Origin: Lachnospira sp900551945
GTDB taxonomy: Bacteria; Bacillota; Clostridia; Lachnospirales; Lachnospiraceae
Direction: 5' to 3'
DNA length: 64,000 bases
NCBI GenBank assembly: GCA_048380335.1
Contig: DBFCCI010000022.1
Location: forward strand, 1-64,000
The notes beneath the pieces are model-generated. The model saw nothing but the letters and a program-made list of their open reading frames with translations, was not told the DNA's origin and ran no database searches. Shown in pieces: positions 1 to 8,552 of the stretch (the first letter of the stretch is position 1; every line of letters begins with the position of its first letter). Position numbers and translations under genes: made by a program.

Positions 1-176
1 TTTATATTTTTTCAGCCAGAAAACCCATGGTCTTTAGACCGTTGGATGAATGGCGTCACTTTCACATACTGTATAACTGTATATTTTTTACTTAAAACAT
101 TGTGTGATTTGGTAAACATTATAGTATAATAAATAGCATAGAGAATTTCTCTAAATTTAAGGAAAGGATAAATCTT

Positions 177-1427
177 ATGTATCTTACGGTCAAACAACAA
201 GTAAAGCATTTGTCAAAAGAAGATTATTGTTCTATAAAGGAATTATGTCATGCTGCAAAAAATCTTATGAATGAAGCTATATATAATATTCGTCAGTATT
301 ATTTTACAGAAGGTGAGTTTCTTAAATATGAGAAAAACTATTCACTTTTGAAGAATAGTCTTAATTATAAGACATTAAATTCAAATATGGCACAACAAAT
401 TCTTAAAGAGGTTGACGGTTCATTTAAGTCATTCTTTGGTTTACTCAAACTTGCAAAGCAGGGAAAATATGCTTTTAAAGATTGTAAGTTGCCACACTAT
501 CTTCCAAAAGACGGATATACAACACTTGTCATAGGATTTGTAAGATTGAACGGTAATGAGTTAATTTTACCATTCTCAAATAGTTTTAAGAAAACGCATA
601 AAGCTATTAAGATTACTATTCCACCTATACTGCTTGATAAAAAAGTTAAGGAAATTCGTATTATCCCAAAGGCTAAAGCTAGGTTTTTTGAAATTCAGTA
701 CATCTATGAGGCTGAATGTATTCAAAGAAATCTTAATACAAACAATGCACTGGCTCTTGACTTTGGAGTAAACAATCTTGTAACAGCAGTATCAAGTTAT
801 GGTAAATCATTCATTATTGATGGAAAAAGACTTAAATCAATCAACCAATGGTTCAATAAAGAAAATACAAGACTTCAATCTATTAAAGATAAGCAGAGCT
901 TTGGAAAAAAGACTACAAATAAGCAAAAAGCTATTGCTCGTGATAGAAACAATAAGGTAAACGACTACATGAATAAAGCAGCTCGTAAAGTTATAGATTA
1001 CTGTATTAGTAATGATATTGGAACTCTTGTTGTAGGTTATAATGAAACATTTCAAAGAAAAGTACATATAGGAAAGCAGAATAATCAAAACTTTGTAAAT
1101 ATACCGTATGGTCGATTACAAAATAAGTTGCAATATCTTTGTGACTTAAATGGTATAAAGTTTGTAAAGCAAGAAGAATCATATACTTCAAAAGCAAGTT
1201 TTTGGGATAAAGATATAATACCAGTTTACAATAATGATAATCCAAAGGAATATGAATTTAGGGGAAGCAGAGTTGAACGAGGTCTTTACAAGACATCAAG
1301 TGGTAAAATATTTAATGCAGATGTTAATGGGGCATTAAATATCATGCGAAAAAGTAGAGTTGTGGATATGAATATCCTATACAGTAGAGGTGAAGTGGAT
1401 ACGCCTATAAGAATAAGGATTGCCTAG
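177..1427 (+). CDS. tnpB: IS605-family RNA-guided nuclease TnpB, zinc-ribbon-less subgroup
   Basis: TnpB (OrfB) is the transposon-encoded RuvC-type nuclease guided by an omega/re-RNA made from the element's right end. This 416-aa protein has the three RuvC acidic residues: D195 in LALDFGVNN, E290 in LVVGYNETF and D382 in NADVNGALNI. The N-terminal helical/wedge region (1-185) is complete, as is the usual C-terminal GEVDTPIRIR tail. The four cysteines of the normal zinc ribbon between RuvC-II and RuvC-III are missing; that stretch reads YTSKASFWDKD... instead, a variant known in a TnpB subgroup. SD AAGGAAAGGA precedes the ATG. The frame is intact, so it may be functional. Confidence 0.9.
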   Translation: MYLTVKQQVKHLSKEDYCSIKELCHAAKNLMNEAIYNIRQYYFTEGEFLKYEKNYSLLKNSLNYKTLNSNMAQQILKEVDGSFKSFFGLLKLAKQGKYAFKDCKLPHYLPKDGYTTLVIGFVRLNGNELILPFSNSFKKTHKAIKITIPPILLDKKVKEIRIIPKAKARFFEIQYIYEAECIQRNLNTNNALALDFGVNNLVTAVSSYGKSFIIDGKRLKSINQWFNKENTRLQSIKDKQSFGKKTTNKQKAIARDRNNKVNDYMNKAARKVIDYCISNDIGTLVVGYNETFQRKVHIGKQNNQNFVNIPYGRLQNKLQYLCDLNGIKFVKQEESYTSKASFWDKDIIPVYNNDNPKEYEFRGSRVERGLYKTSSGKIFNADVNGALNIMRKSRVVDMNILYSRGEVDTPIRIRIA

Positions 1428-1515
1428 TAATAGGTGGAAACTTAAATATCAAACTTCTTAAATAGATACATTAGTATCTTAGAAGCCCATTACCTTTAGG
1501 TGATGGGTAGTTCAC
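1428..1515 (+). ncRNA. Putative TnpB omega/re-RNA 3' scaffold (right end)
   Basis: The 88 nt after the tnpB stop fold into two hairpins. One is AGATAC-ATTA-GTATCT (1464-1479), extended by CTTCT/AGAAG. The other is the right-end stem CCCATTACC/GGTGATGGG (1486-1507). In IS605 elements this region is transcribed as the scaffold of the guide RNA, and the guide is the host DNA just downstream, here starting at about 1516. The assignment rests on position and structure only; the 5' limit of the RNA, probably inside tnpB, is unknown. Confidence 0.45.
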
Positions 1516-1629
1516 GTGGGAGTAGTTAGTGTTTGTGTAAAATTATAAAAATATAATTATAAGAGTTTAATGGAGTGGGGAATATATATTAGGTGAGTGT
1601 GGTGGTGAAAATTTTGTTGGGAAAAGGTA

Positions 1630-1658
1630 TTGACAAAGGGGTGTGGATATGATAGTAT
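1630..1658 (+). promoter_or_regulatory. Promoter of tRNA-Leu unit 1
   Basis: TTGACA (1630-1635), 17-bp spacer, TAGTAT (1653-1658). The transcript would start near 1665 and carry a leader of about 42 nt. That leader has two small hairpins conserved in all three tRNA-Leu units: CGTTGT/ACAACG (1666-1683) and TGTAC/GTACA (1685-1703). Confidence 0.8.
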
Positions 1659-1706
1659 GATTAGGCGTTGTGAGTGTACAACGGTGTACAATTTAATAGT
1701 ACATAC

Positions 1707-1791
1707 GCAGTCGTGGCGGAATTGGCATACGCGCTAGACTAAGGATCTAGTGAGCATTGCGCTCGTGCGGGTTCAAGTCCCGCCGACTGCA
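1707..1791 (+). tRNA. tRNA-Leu (anticodon AAG), copy 1
   Basis: An 85-nt class II tRNA: acceptor stem GCAGTCG/CGACTGC, discriminator A, anticodon arm CTAGA-CTAAGGA-TCTAG (anticodon AAG), long variable arm GAGC/GCTC, T-loop TTCAAGT. CCA is not encoded (CTG follows). The same 85 nt recur at 8697 and 9102. A34 would be expected to become inosine, giving CUU/CUC/CUA decoding. Confidence 0.95.
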
Positions 1792-1799
1792 CTGGGTTT

Positions 1800-1841
1800 A
1801 AGCTGTTGCTTTATGAGTAATCATGGAGTGACAGCTTTTTT
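1800..1841 (+). terminator. Terminator of tRNA-Leu unit 1
   Basis: A hairpin begins with AAGCTGTTGC, closes with ACAGCTT and runs into TTTTTT. The same structure follows the other two tRNA-Leu copies. Confidence 0.8.
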
Positions 1842-2292
1842 GTCGTTTGTATTTTAATTTTTTAGTTAAAAAATAGTCAGAGTTTGTCTAAATAATAACT
1901 AAATTGCCAGTTTTTTCTTAATATGATAGAATGAATTTAATTAATATTTAATAATACTTATTCCACAATAGGTAGGTTATAATGTACTATCTATGTGTAA
2001 ATTTTTATTTACAAGAATAACAAATCAAAGGCTGTAATTGCACAAGACTTTATAGATTGTTGTAATAACTAGAGGAATTTGTCAGAGTTTTCATAATTAT
2101 GTGTGGTAATAAATGATGATTATGTGGAATTTATACATTTTGTAATATAAGTATTATATATGTGTATTTTAAAAAGTAGTGGTTAGTTTGTATGTATTAA
2201 ATAATAAGGTTTTTAAAGTTATAAAATTGCTATTTGTCAATAATAAAAGGTGATTTTTAATGCTTATACTAATAAAATAGGAGGGTTTTATC
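1842..2292. other. 450-bp intergenic region upstream of hydrogenase genes
   Basis: AT-rich with no supportable ORF. The stretch 2037-2076 resembles 12605-12645 upstream of the AEC transporter gene (shared TTGCACAAGA, TTTAT and ATTGTTGT blocks). No clear promoter was found; the best candidate -10 is TATACT at 2265-2270 without a well-placed -35. Confidence 0.5.
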
Positions 2293-4128
2293 GTGAGCAG
2301 ATTAACGATTGTAACAGAAGATAAAAAACAGCTTACAATGGAAGCACTTTATAAGGATTTGGAAAGAAGAATTGCGGCAAGTCCTCCGGGACTTTGTCCT
2401 GTAGATTTAACAGGTTCATTTGTTAAAATGTGCCTTGCGCAGTCATGTGGTAAGTGCGTGCCTTGTAGAATAGGATTAAATCAAATATCACAGATGTTTG
2501 ATAAAGTGCTTAATGGTGAAGCGACACTTGAAATTATTGAAGTTATAAGAACAACAGCGGAAGGAATATATGCTTCTGCTGACTGTGCAGTAGGGTATGA
2601 AGCAGCTAGAATGGTGCTTAAGTGTCTTGATGGTTGTATGGATGATTTCATTTCACATATTAATGACAATAGATGTACATGTAACAGTAATCAGCCAGTT
2701 CCATGTGTTAATCTTTGTCCTGCTGGAGTTGATATTCCTGGCTACATAGCGCTTGTAAAGGAAAAAAGATATGCAGATGCTGTAAGACTTATAAGAAAAG
2801 ACAACCCTATGCCTGCTGTATGTGCATTTATCTGTGAACACCCATGTGAAAACAGATGTAAGCGAACTATGATAGATGACCCAGTTAATATAAGAGGTCT
2901 TAAACGTATGGCAGTTGATAATTCAGGAGTAGTTCCAATTCCTGAATGTGCGAAGTCAACAGATAAGACAGTTGCAATAATTGGTGGTGGGCCAGGTGGA
3001 CTTAGTGCGGCTTATTATCTTTCACTTATGGGACACAAAGTTACTGTATTTGAACAAAGAAAGAAGCTTGGCGGTATGTTAAGATATGGTATTCCTAACT
3101 ATCGTCTTGAAAGAAAGACACTTGATAGAGATATTGATGCTATTCTTTCAGCAGGTGTTGAGGTTAAGACAAATATTAGTGTAGGTACTGATATTTCATT
3201 AAAAGAGCTTAAAGAAAGCTATGACGCACTTTATATTTCTATAGGTGCGCATACTGATAAAAAGATTGGTCTTGAAAATGAAGATATTGCTAACGGTGTA
3301 ATCTCTGCGGTTGAAATGCTTCGTGCTATCGGTGACGATGAAATGCCAGATTACACAGGTAAAAAGGTAGTAGTAGTCGGTGGTGGAAATGTTGCTATGG
3401 ACGTTGCTAGGTCTTCAATGCGACTTGGTGCTGAAAGTGTGGATATTGTATACAGAAGACGTAAGGCAGATATGACAGCTTTGCGTGGTGAAATAGAAGG
3501 TGCAGAAGCAGAAGGCTGTAGTGTAGTTGAACTTATGTCGCCAAAGAGAATTGAAATGGATGAAAATAACAATGTTAAGGGCTTATGGGTTCAGCCACAG
3601 ATGATAAGTAAAGTTAAGCGAGGAAGACCAGCTCCTATCAATGCTAACACTGATGAAAAGCTTATTGAATGTGACATGATTATAGTTGCCGTAGGACAAG
3701 GTATCGAGTCAAGAGCATTTGAAGAATTTGGTGTTAAGATTACACATGGTGTAATTGAAGCACTTGACTCAAGCGAGATTAAGGACTTTAAGGGAATATT
3801 TGCAGGTGGTGACTGTGTAACAGGCCCAGCTACAGTAATAAGAGCTATTGCGGCAGGTAAGGTGGCAGCAGCTAATATTGACGAATATCTTGGATACAAC
3901 CATGAGATAACTTGTGATGTTGAAATTCCAAAGGCGGATTTTGAAGATAAAGTTCCATGTGGACGAGTTGAGCTTCTTGAAAGAAATGCAAACGAGCGAA
4001 AGAAGGACTTTGAGCCAGTAGAACTTGGTATGACTTGTGAAGAAGGTTGTCAAGAAGCTTCAAGATGTTTAAGATGTGACCATTATGGTTTTGGTGTATT
4101 CAGAGGAGGCAGAGTGGAAAAATGGTAA
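2293..4128 (+). CDS. NuoF-C-terminal/GltD-like flavoprotein, hydrogenase partner subunit
   Basis: A 611-aa iron-sulfur flavoprotein likely to pass electrons between NAD(P)H and the hydrogenase encoded next. The N-terminus matches the NuoF C-terminal 4Fe-4S domain (C52, C55, C58 in CGKCVPCR; C98). It is followed by a glutamate-synthase-small-subunit-type region with a Cys-rich segment (about 138-190), an FAD Rossmann motif GGGPGG (231-236) and an NAD(P) motif GGGNVAMD (363-370). The NuoF FMN/NADH domain is absent, so the GltD part probably supplies nucleotide binding. The GTG start has SD AGGAGG at 2279. The stop overlaps the hydrogenase start by 7 nt, implying translational coupling. The nucleotide specificity is not decidable here. 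Confidence 0.85.
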   Translation: MSRLTIVTEDKKQLTMEALYKDLERRIAASPPGLCPVDLTGSFVKMCLAQSCGKCVPCRIGLNQISQMFDKVLNGEATLEIIEVIRTTAEGIYASADCAVGYEAARMVLKCLDGCMDDFISHINDNRCTCNSNQPVPCVNLCPAGVDIPGYIALVKEKRYADAVRLIRKDNPMPAVCAFICEHPCENRCKRTMIDDPVNIRGLKRMAVDNSGVVPIPECAKSTDKTVAIIGGGPGGLSAAYYLSLMGHKVTVFEQRKKLGGMLRYGIPNYRLERKTLDRDIDAILSAGVEVKTNISVGTDISLKELKESYDALYISIGAHTDKKIGLENEDIANGVISAVEMLRAIGDDEMPDYTGKKVVVVGGGNVAMDVARSSMRLGAESVDIVYRRRKADMTALRGEIEGAEAEGCSVVELMSPKRIEMDENNNVKGLWVQPQMISKVKRGRPAPINANTDEKLIECDMIIVAVGQGIESRAFEEFGVKITHGVIEALDSSEIKDFKGIFAGGDCVTGPATVIRAIAAGKVAAANIDEYLGYNHEITCDVEIPKADFEDKVPCGRVELLERNANERKKDFEPVELGMTCEEGCQEASRCLRCDHYGFGVFRGGRVEKW

Positions 4129-5810
4129 ATGTAACAATTAATGGAAAGCAGATACAAGTTGAAGAGGGAACTACTATTCTTGAAGCGGCTAAAGTGGCAG
4201 GCTTTGAAATACCAACACTTTGTTTCCTAAAAGAAATTAATGAAATAGGTGCGTGTCGTGTATGCGTAGTTGAAGTAGAAGGTGAAGATAGATGTGTTAT
4301 TGCTTGTAACAACACTGTTAAAGAAGGAATGGCAGTTCATACTAACAGTCGTAAGGCAAGAACAACAAGAAAGACTAATGTTAAGCTTATCTTATCACAA
4401 CATGATTATAGATGTGCTTCATGTGTAAGAGGTGGCAATTGTACATTACAGACACTTGCCAATGACCTTAATATATCTGATATGCCTTACGACATACAGC
4501 CAGAAAAGTACGAATTTGAAAAGACATTTCCTCTTATAAGAGAAAGTGAAAAGTGTATAAAATGTATGCGATGTGTACAAGTGTGTGACAAGGTTCAAAA
4601 AATGCACGTTTGGGACGTTGTAAACACTGGTGCAAGAACTACAATAAATGTATCTAATGGAAAACAGCTTTCAAAGTCAGACTGTGCTTTGTGTGGTCAG
4701 TGTATTACAAATTGTCCTGTTGGAGCATTAAGAGAAAGAGATGACGTAGGAATTGCACTTGACGCACTTGAAAATGAAGATATAATCACAGTTATTCAAG
4801 TTGCACCTGCTGTAAGAACAGCTTGGGGCGAAAACTTCGGACTTTCAAAGGAATTTGCAACAGCTAAAAGACTTGTAGGTGGTCTTAAAAAGATAGGATT
4901 TGATTATGTATTTGATACAGTATTTTCAGCAGATTTAACAATTATGGAAGAAGGAAGTGAGCTTCTTAAGAGAATACCAGAGATTAAAAAGACGGGAAAG
5001 CCAATGTTTACTTCTTGCTGTCCTGGTTGGGTAAGATTTGTAAGAAGTCAATATCCAGATATGGAAGCACAGTTGTCAACAGCAAAGTCACCACAGCAGA
5101 TGTTCGGTGCAATTACAAAGTCATACTATGCTGATTTATTAGGAGTTCACCCAGATAAGATATTCTGTATCTCAATTATGCCTTGTGTTGCTAAGAAAAA
5201 TGAAATGACTTGGGACGGTGGAAAAGATGTTGATGTTGTACTCACAACAAGAGAACTTCAAAGACTTTTTAGAGCATATTATATAAAGCCAGAAAGTCTT
5301 GAAGAAGAAGAATTTGACTCTCCGTTAGGTGCTGGAACAGGTGCAGGAGTAATATTTGGTGTTACAGGTGGTGTTATGGAAGCCGCACTTAGAAGCGCAT
5401 ATTATCTTGTAACAAAAGAAAATCCTGACCCTGACGCATTTAAACAGGTGCGAGGTATGGACGGTTGGAAAGAAGCGACATTTGACCTTGCAGGAACACA
5501 AGTAAATGTTGCTGTTGCAAGTGGTCTTTCTAACACAAGAAGACTTGTTGAGGCAATTAGAGAAGGTAGTGTATCTTATGATTTTGTTGAAATAATGGCT
5601 TGTCCGGGCGGTTGTATTAATGGTGGCGGTCAGCCAATACATGAAGAAAATTGTTATGTTGAAGATAGAGCAAAGGTGCTTTATGGACTTGATAAGCATA
5701 ACAATATAAGATATTCACATGAAAATCCTGAAATAATTAAGTGTTATAACGATTATTTAGGTGAGCCATTGTCAGAAAAGGCACATCATTTACTCCATGT
5801 GGAAAGATAA
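4122..5810 (+). CDS. [FeFe] hydrogenase, group A, NuoG-like N-terminus
   Basis: Catalyses reversible H2 formation, disposing of fermentation electrons in the cytoplasm. Domains in order are: 2Fe-2S ferredoxin (C34, C45, C48, C62); His-Cys3 4Fe-4S site (H94, C98, C101, C107); two 4Fe-4S clusters (C145-C155 and C188-C198); and the H-cluster domain with L1 TSCCPGW (297-303), L2 MPCVAKKNE (353-361) and L3 beginning at residue 489 (EIMACPGGC). The H-cluster cysteines are all present, so it looks active. At 562 aa it matches modular group A enzymes. Its maturases HydE, HydF and HydG are not in this window. It is co-transcribed with the upstream GltD-like gene. Confidence 0.95.
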   Translation: MVNVTINGKQIQVEEGTTILEAAKVAGFEIPTLCFLKEINEIGACRVCVVEVEGEDRCVIACNNTVKEGMAVHTNSRKARTTRKTNVKLILSQHDYRCASCVRGGNCTLQTLANDLNISDMPYDIQPEKYEFEKTFPLIRESEKCIKCMRCVQVCDKVQKMHVWDVVNTGARTTINVSNGKQLSKSDCALCGQCITNCPVGALRERDDVGIALDALENEDIITVIQVAPAVRTAWGENFGLSKEFATAKRLVGGLKKIGFDYVFDTVFSADLTIMEEGSELLKRIPEIKKTGKPMFTSCCPGWVRFVRSQYPDMEAQLSTAKSPQQMFGAITKSYYADLLGVHPDKIFCISIMPCVAKKNEMTWDGGKDVDVVLTTRELQRLFRAYYIKPESLEEEEFDSPLGAGTGAGVIFGVTGGVMEAALRSAYYLVTKENPDPDAFKQVRGMDGWKEATFDLAGTQVNVAVASGLSNTRRLVEAIREGSVSYDFVEIMACPGGCINGGGQPIHEENCYVEDRAKVLYGLDKHNNIRYSHENPEIIKCYNDYLGEPLSEKAHHLLHVER

Positions 5811-5819
5811 TATTTTATT

Positions 5820-6024
5820 AAAATTTGAGTTTCTGTATTTTGAAATTTTAAGATTTTGAAAATATAAATAATACATAAATACAAAAGCTATTAAAAGTAC
5901 AATAAGTTATATTTTTATCGAGTAAATATATCAGATTGTTCTTTTAATAGTGTATTACTGTTTATATACTATTGATATGTTACAAAATTTTATTGTAATG
6001 CAAAATGTAGAAACTCAAAATTTT
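5820..6024 (+). repeat. Family 1 palindromic element, copy R1 (diverged)
   Basis: Outer arms 5820-5842 and 6001-6024 are complementary with a few differences. The core keeps the family's AAAAGTACAA and TTGTTCTTTTAATAGTG blocks, but the apical GAACA hairpin is degraded. It starts 9 nt after the hydrogenase stop codon and fills most of the 430-bp gap before the next gene. Confidence 0.7.
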
Positions 6025-6034
6025 ATTAAAGATA

Positions 6035-6064
6035 TTGACAGAATGTTTTTAAAATATATATAAT
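6035..6064 (+). promoter_or_regulatory. Promoter of HD-GYP gene with long leader
   Basis: TTGACA (6035-6040), 18-bp spacer, TATAAT (6059-6064). The start would be near 6071, giving a leader of about 170 nt. The leader begins with a perfect 10-bp hairpin, GTTATTCTAA/TTAGAATAAC (6078-6105). No known riboswitch motif was recognised. Confidence 0.75.
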
Positions 6065-6242
6065 TGATTAGTAGCATGTTATTCTAAAGTCAAAGTTAGA
6101 ATAACAATTTTGCAGTAAAAAATAAAATGATAGAGTTTTGTAACTCTTTATAAAATAGAGCGTAATTCTTACTACATTTAAACACTTAGATAAGTATAAG
6201 TTGTTTTGGGTAGTAGGTAGTTGACTGTAAAATGGAGGATAA

Positions 6243-7265
6243 ATGAGATATATACAAATAGACGAAGCTGAAGTAGGAATGATTATTGCTAAGCCAGTTT
6301 TTGATAGCAATGAAAGAGTACTATTAGGCGTGAATAGCATTTTAACACAGGAATACTTGAATAGCCTGATAAGACGTGGAATGCCGGGTATATATATAAA
6401 AGATGAATGGTCAAAAGATATAGAGATTGATGACGTGATATCTGTCGAACTTCGTAATGAGGGTGTTGAGGCACTTAAACATAACGATATCGACAAAACA
6501 CTCGGTGTTGCTAAAAAGATTATTGACCAGATTTTGTCTAGTTCAGTTATAAGCCTTGATATGATGGATTTGAAGTCATATGACAATTATACATACCAAC
6601 ACTCTGTTAATGTAGCTGTAGTATCTTCTCTTGTAGGAATGAAGATGGGACTTAATAGAGATGCACTTGAAGAGCTTTGTATGGCAGCTATACTACATGA
6701 TATAGGTAAGACATTAGTTCCACCTGAGATTATTAACAAACCTGACAGGCTTACAAAAGAAGAATATGAACAAGTTCAAAAGCATAGTGAATATGGATAT
6801 GAAGTAGTTAAAGACCGTATGGATATACCAGCGAAGGTAAAAGCTGCAATACTTACTCACCATGAAAATGAAGATGGCACAGGTTATCCAAAACACTACA
6901 AGGGTAATCAGATACATATATATGCGAAGATAATACACGTTGCTGATGTGTTTGACGCACTTACTTCAAAAAGACCTTATAAGACATCATATGCAAGATA
7001 TGAAGCAGCAGAGTACTTAATGGGTGGCTGCGACAGAATGTTTAACCATGAGATTGTTGTTGCATTTATGAGCGCAGTTCCTATATATCCGAGAGGACTT
7101 TGTGTACATTTGTCTGATGACAGAGAAGCTATTGTTACAAAAAATACAAAAAACTTACTTCGACCAATTGTAAGATTTGAAAATAATGAAGAGTTAGACC
7201 TTAGTGACTTATCTAAGAACCGCAATCTTACAATAGTTCCTAAGGAAAAGGCAGATGTAAGATAA
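6243..7265 (+). CDS. HD-GYP domain cyclic-di-GMP phosphodiesterase
   Basis: A 340-aa protein: an N-terminal domain of about 105 aa without membrane segments, then an HD-GYP domain that hydrolyses c-di-GMP. Metal and signature residues are intact: H152-D153 in LHDIGK, HHE at 206-208 and GYP at 214-216 (DGTGYP). No receiver domain is present, so the input signal is unknown. The ATG is preceded by GGAGG at 6 nt. It is monocistronic with its own promoter. Together with the GGDEF protein at 48.9 kb it shows that the organism both makes and degrades c-di-GMP. Confidence 0.92.
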   Translation: MRYIQIDEAEVGMIIAKPVFDSNERVLLGVNSILTQEYLNSLIRRGMPGIYIKDEWSKDIEIDDVISVELRNEGVEALKHNDIDKTLGVAKKIIDQILSSSVISLDMMDLKSYDNYTYQHSVNVAVVSSLVGMKMGLNRDALEELCMAAILHDIGKTLVPPEIINKPDRLTKEEYEQVQKHSEYGYEVVKDRMDIPAKVKAAILTHHENEDGTGYPKHYKGNQIHIYAKIIHVADVFDALTSKRPYKTSYARYEAAEYLMGGCDRMFNHEIVVAFMSAVPIYPRGLCVHLSDDREAIVTKNTKNLLRPIVRFENNEELDLSDLSKNRNLTIVPKEKADVR

Positions 7266-7280
7266 TTAATAATTGATGTA

Positions 7281-7401
7281 AAATATTATTCTTAATATAA
7301 AACATTTAACACTATTAAAAATAGAGTGTATTGCGAATTTGCAATTGACTAAGATTAGATTGTATTAGGCTAGTTATTGTTTTATATTAAGGATAATATT
7401 T
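7281..7401 (+). repeat. Inverted repeat after HD-GYP gene (family 3)
   Basis: 24-nt arms at 7281-7304 and 7378-7401 are complementary with one G-T pair, enclosing about 73 nt with smaller internal inverted repeats. The internal stretch around 7330-7360 resembles 9307-9336 (shared CAATTGACTAAG). It begins 16 nt after the HD-GYP stop. No sequence relation to families 1 or 2 was seen. Confidence 0.65.
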
Positions 7402-7493
7402 TTTATTTATGCTAATAATGAGTTGGTCTGTGTTTGCACTTAGTTAGATAAGTTTTTTGGGGAAATGTTTAATAATCGGATAGTGAGGTTTTA

Positions 7494-8552
7494 ATGGAAG
7501 AACAAGATACATTAGAGATATTTAAAGAAAGTCATAGTGAAGTTTTGTCAAGGTTGAATGAAATTTTTGATGAAGGCGTATTTGAACTTTTTAGAGAAAA
7601 GAATGGCAATCGTGAATATTTTACAACATATACGATGAATGACGCTATTGAAAGTGTGATTATTTATAAAAATGCTATAGTATCGGGTGAATTTATTAAT
7701 GATTATGAAGATGGAGTGGCAACGGATATCAGTTGGGATAGTGATAAGGTTAAGTATATAATGCGTATTCGTCAGAAAAATGAAAATGTGTGTATTATAT
7801 GGTTTGATGATATTGTGATTAGGGATAGGTTGTATCAATATCACAATATTGGTCATTATTGGGTTGATGGTGAGGAGTATTTAAGGCAAATTACTTATAG
7901 AATTGGTCTTATAAATGACAAGTATCAAGTATTTGGTGATAAGTATTGTAATGAATTGGAGCTTGAACTTTTACCACTTATGGAATTTGCACCACTTCAA
8001 TCGTATATTTATGTTAATTGGGGTGTAAAGGAGAAATTTAATTCCACATTGCAGGGAATAGAAGCATTTGAAAGCTTAGTAAGTTGTGTAAATGATACAG
8101 AGCTTCTTAGGAAATTGGGAAAATATAAAAAAAGACAAAGTGGTTATAGGCAAAAAAGAATTGCAGATATGTTACGACAAGATAAACATCAAGAAGCTGT
8201 AAGGCTTCTTGAAGAAAAAATAATTAAAGCTTCTAAAGGTTATGCTATGCGTTCTTTTGGAGAAATGGAAGATGAATTGCTTTGTAAATGTAGAGATTAT
8301 GTATACAATGTGCAAAGTGATAGGTTGAAAAAGCTTGATATAGAAGTACTTGAAGAACAGCCTTTTACATATTATGAGGGTGATTTTGAAATGAAGTTTT
8401 TCTTTTTAAAGAGAGTGAAGTTTAAAAGGGATATCGAGCAGGATAGGTGGGAAGTTAAAGTTTGTTATACTGGAAATGTACAAGAAGATTATAATGTTTT
8501 TGTTAAAAGTGTTGAGAATATATTCTCTTTAGGTAGTGAGAGATATCAGTAG
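7494..8552 (+). CDS. Conserved protein of unknown function (possibly DUF3878)
   Basis: A 352-aa soluble, acidic protein with no signal peptide or membrane helix. The mixed alpha/beta N-terminal part (1-200) and the basic middle (about 205-245, KYKKRQSGYRQKRIADM) have no catalytic motif I can name. It resembles the uncharacterised DUF3878 group from memory of Lachnospiraceae proteins; this is a weak assignment. It stands alone between the HD-GYP gene and tRNA-Leu copy 2. Its last codons and stop lie inside the arm of a truncated family 1 palindrome, so its C-terminus may have been remodelled by that insertion. Confidence 0.75.
   Translation: MEEQDTLEIFKESHSEVLSRLNEIFDEGVFELFREKNGNREYFTTYTMNDAIESVIIYKNAIVSGEFINDYEDGVATDISWDSDKVKYIMRIRQKNENVCIIWFDDIVIRDRLYQYHNIGHYWVDGEEYLRQITYRIGLINDKYQVFGDKYCNELELELLPLMEFAPLQSYIYVNWGVKEKFNSTLQGIEAFESLVSCVNDTELLRKLGKYKKRQSGYRQKRIADMLRQDKHQEAVRLLEEKIIKASKGYAMRSFGEMEDELLCKCRDYVYNVQSDRLKKLDIEVLEEQPFTYYEGDFEMKFFFLKRVKFKRDIEQDRWEVKVCYTGNVQEDYNVFVKSVENIFSLGSERYQ

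Larger units (their letters stand above)
25..1515 (+). mobile_element. Solitary IS200/IS605-type tnpB element with hairpin ends
   Basis: A tnpB gene is flanked by subterminal hairpins typical of IS200/IS605 elements. The left hairpin at 25-45 has a GGTC/GACC stem with a TTTA loop, extended by CCA/TGG. The right hairpin at 1486-1507 has a 9-bp stem with a TTTA loop and is followed by GTAGTTCAC. No tnpA (Y1 transposase) is present, so movement would need TnpA in trans. The exact cleavage ends are inferred. The element sits about 190 bp upstream of the first tRNA-Leu. Confidence 0.75.

Noticed and set aside
6071..6242. c-di-GMP riboswitch ahead of the HD-GYP gene
   Set aside because: No GEMM-type conserved tetraloop/receptor or core motif could be found by reading; only a simple hairpin is supported.
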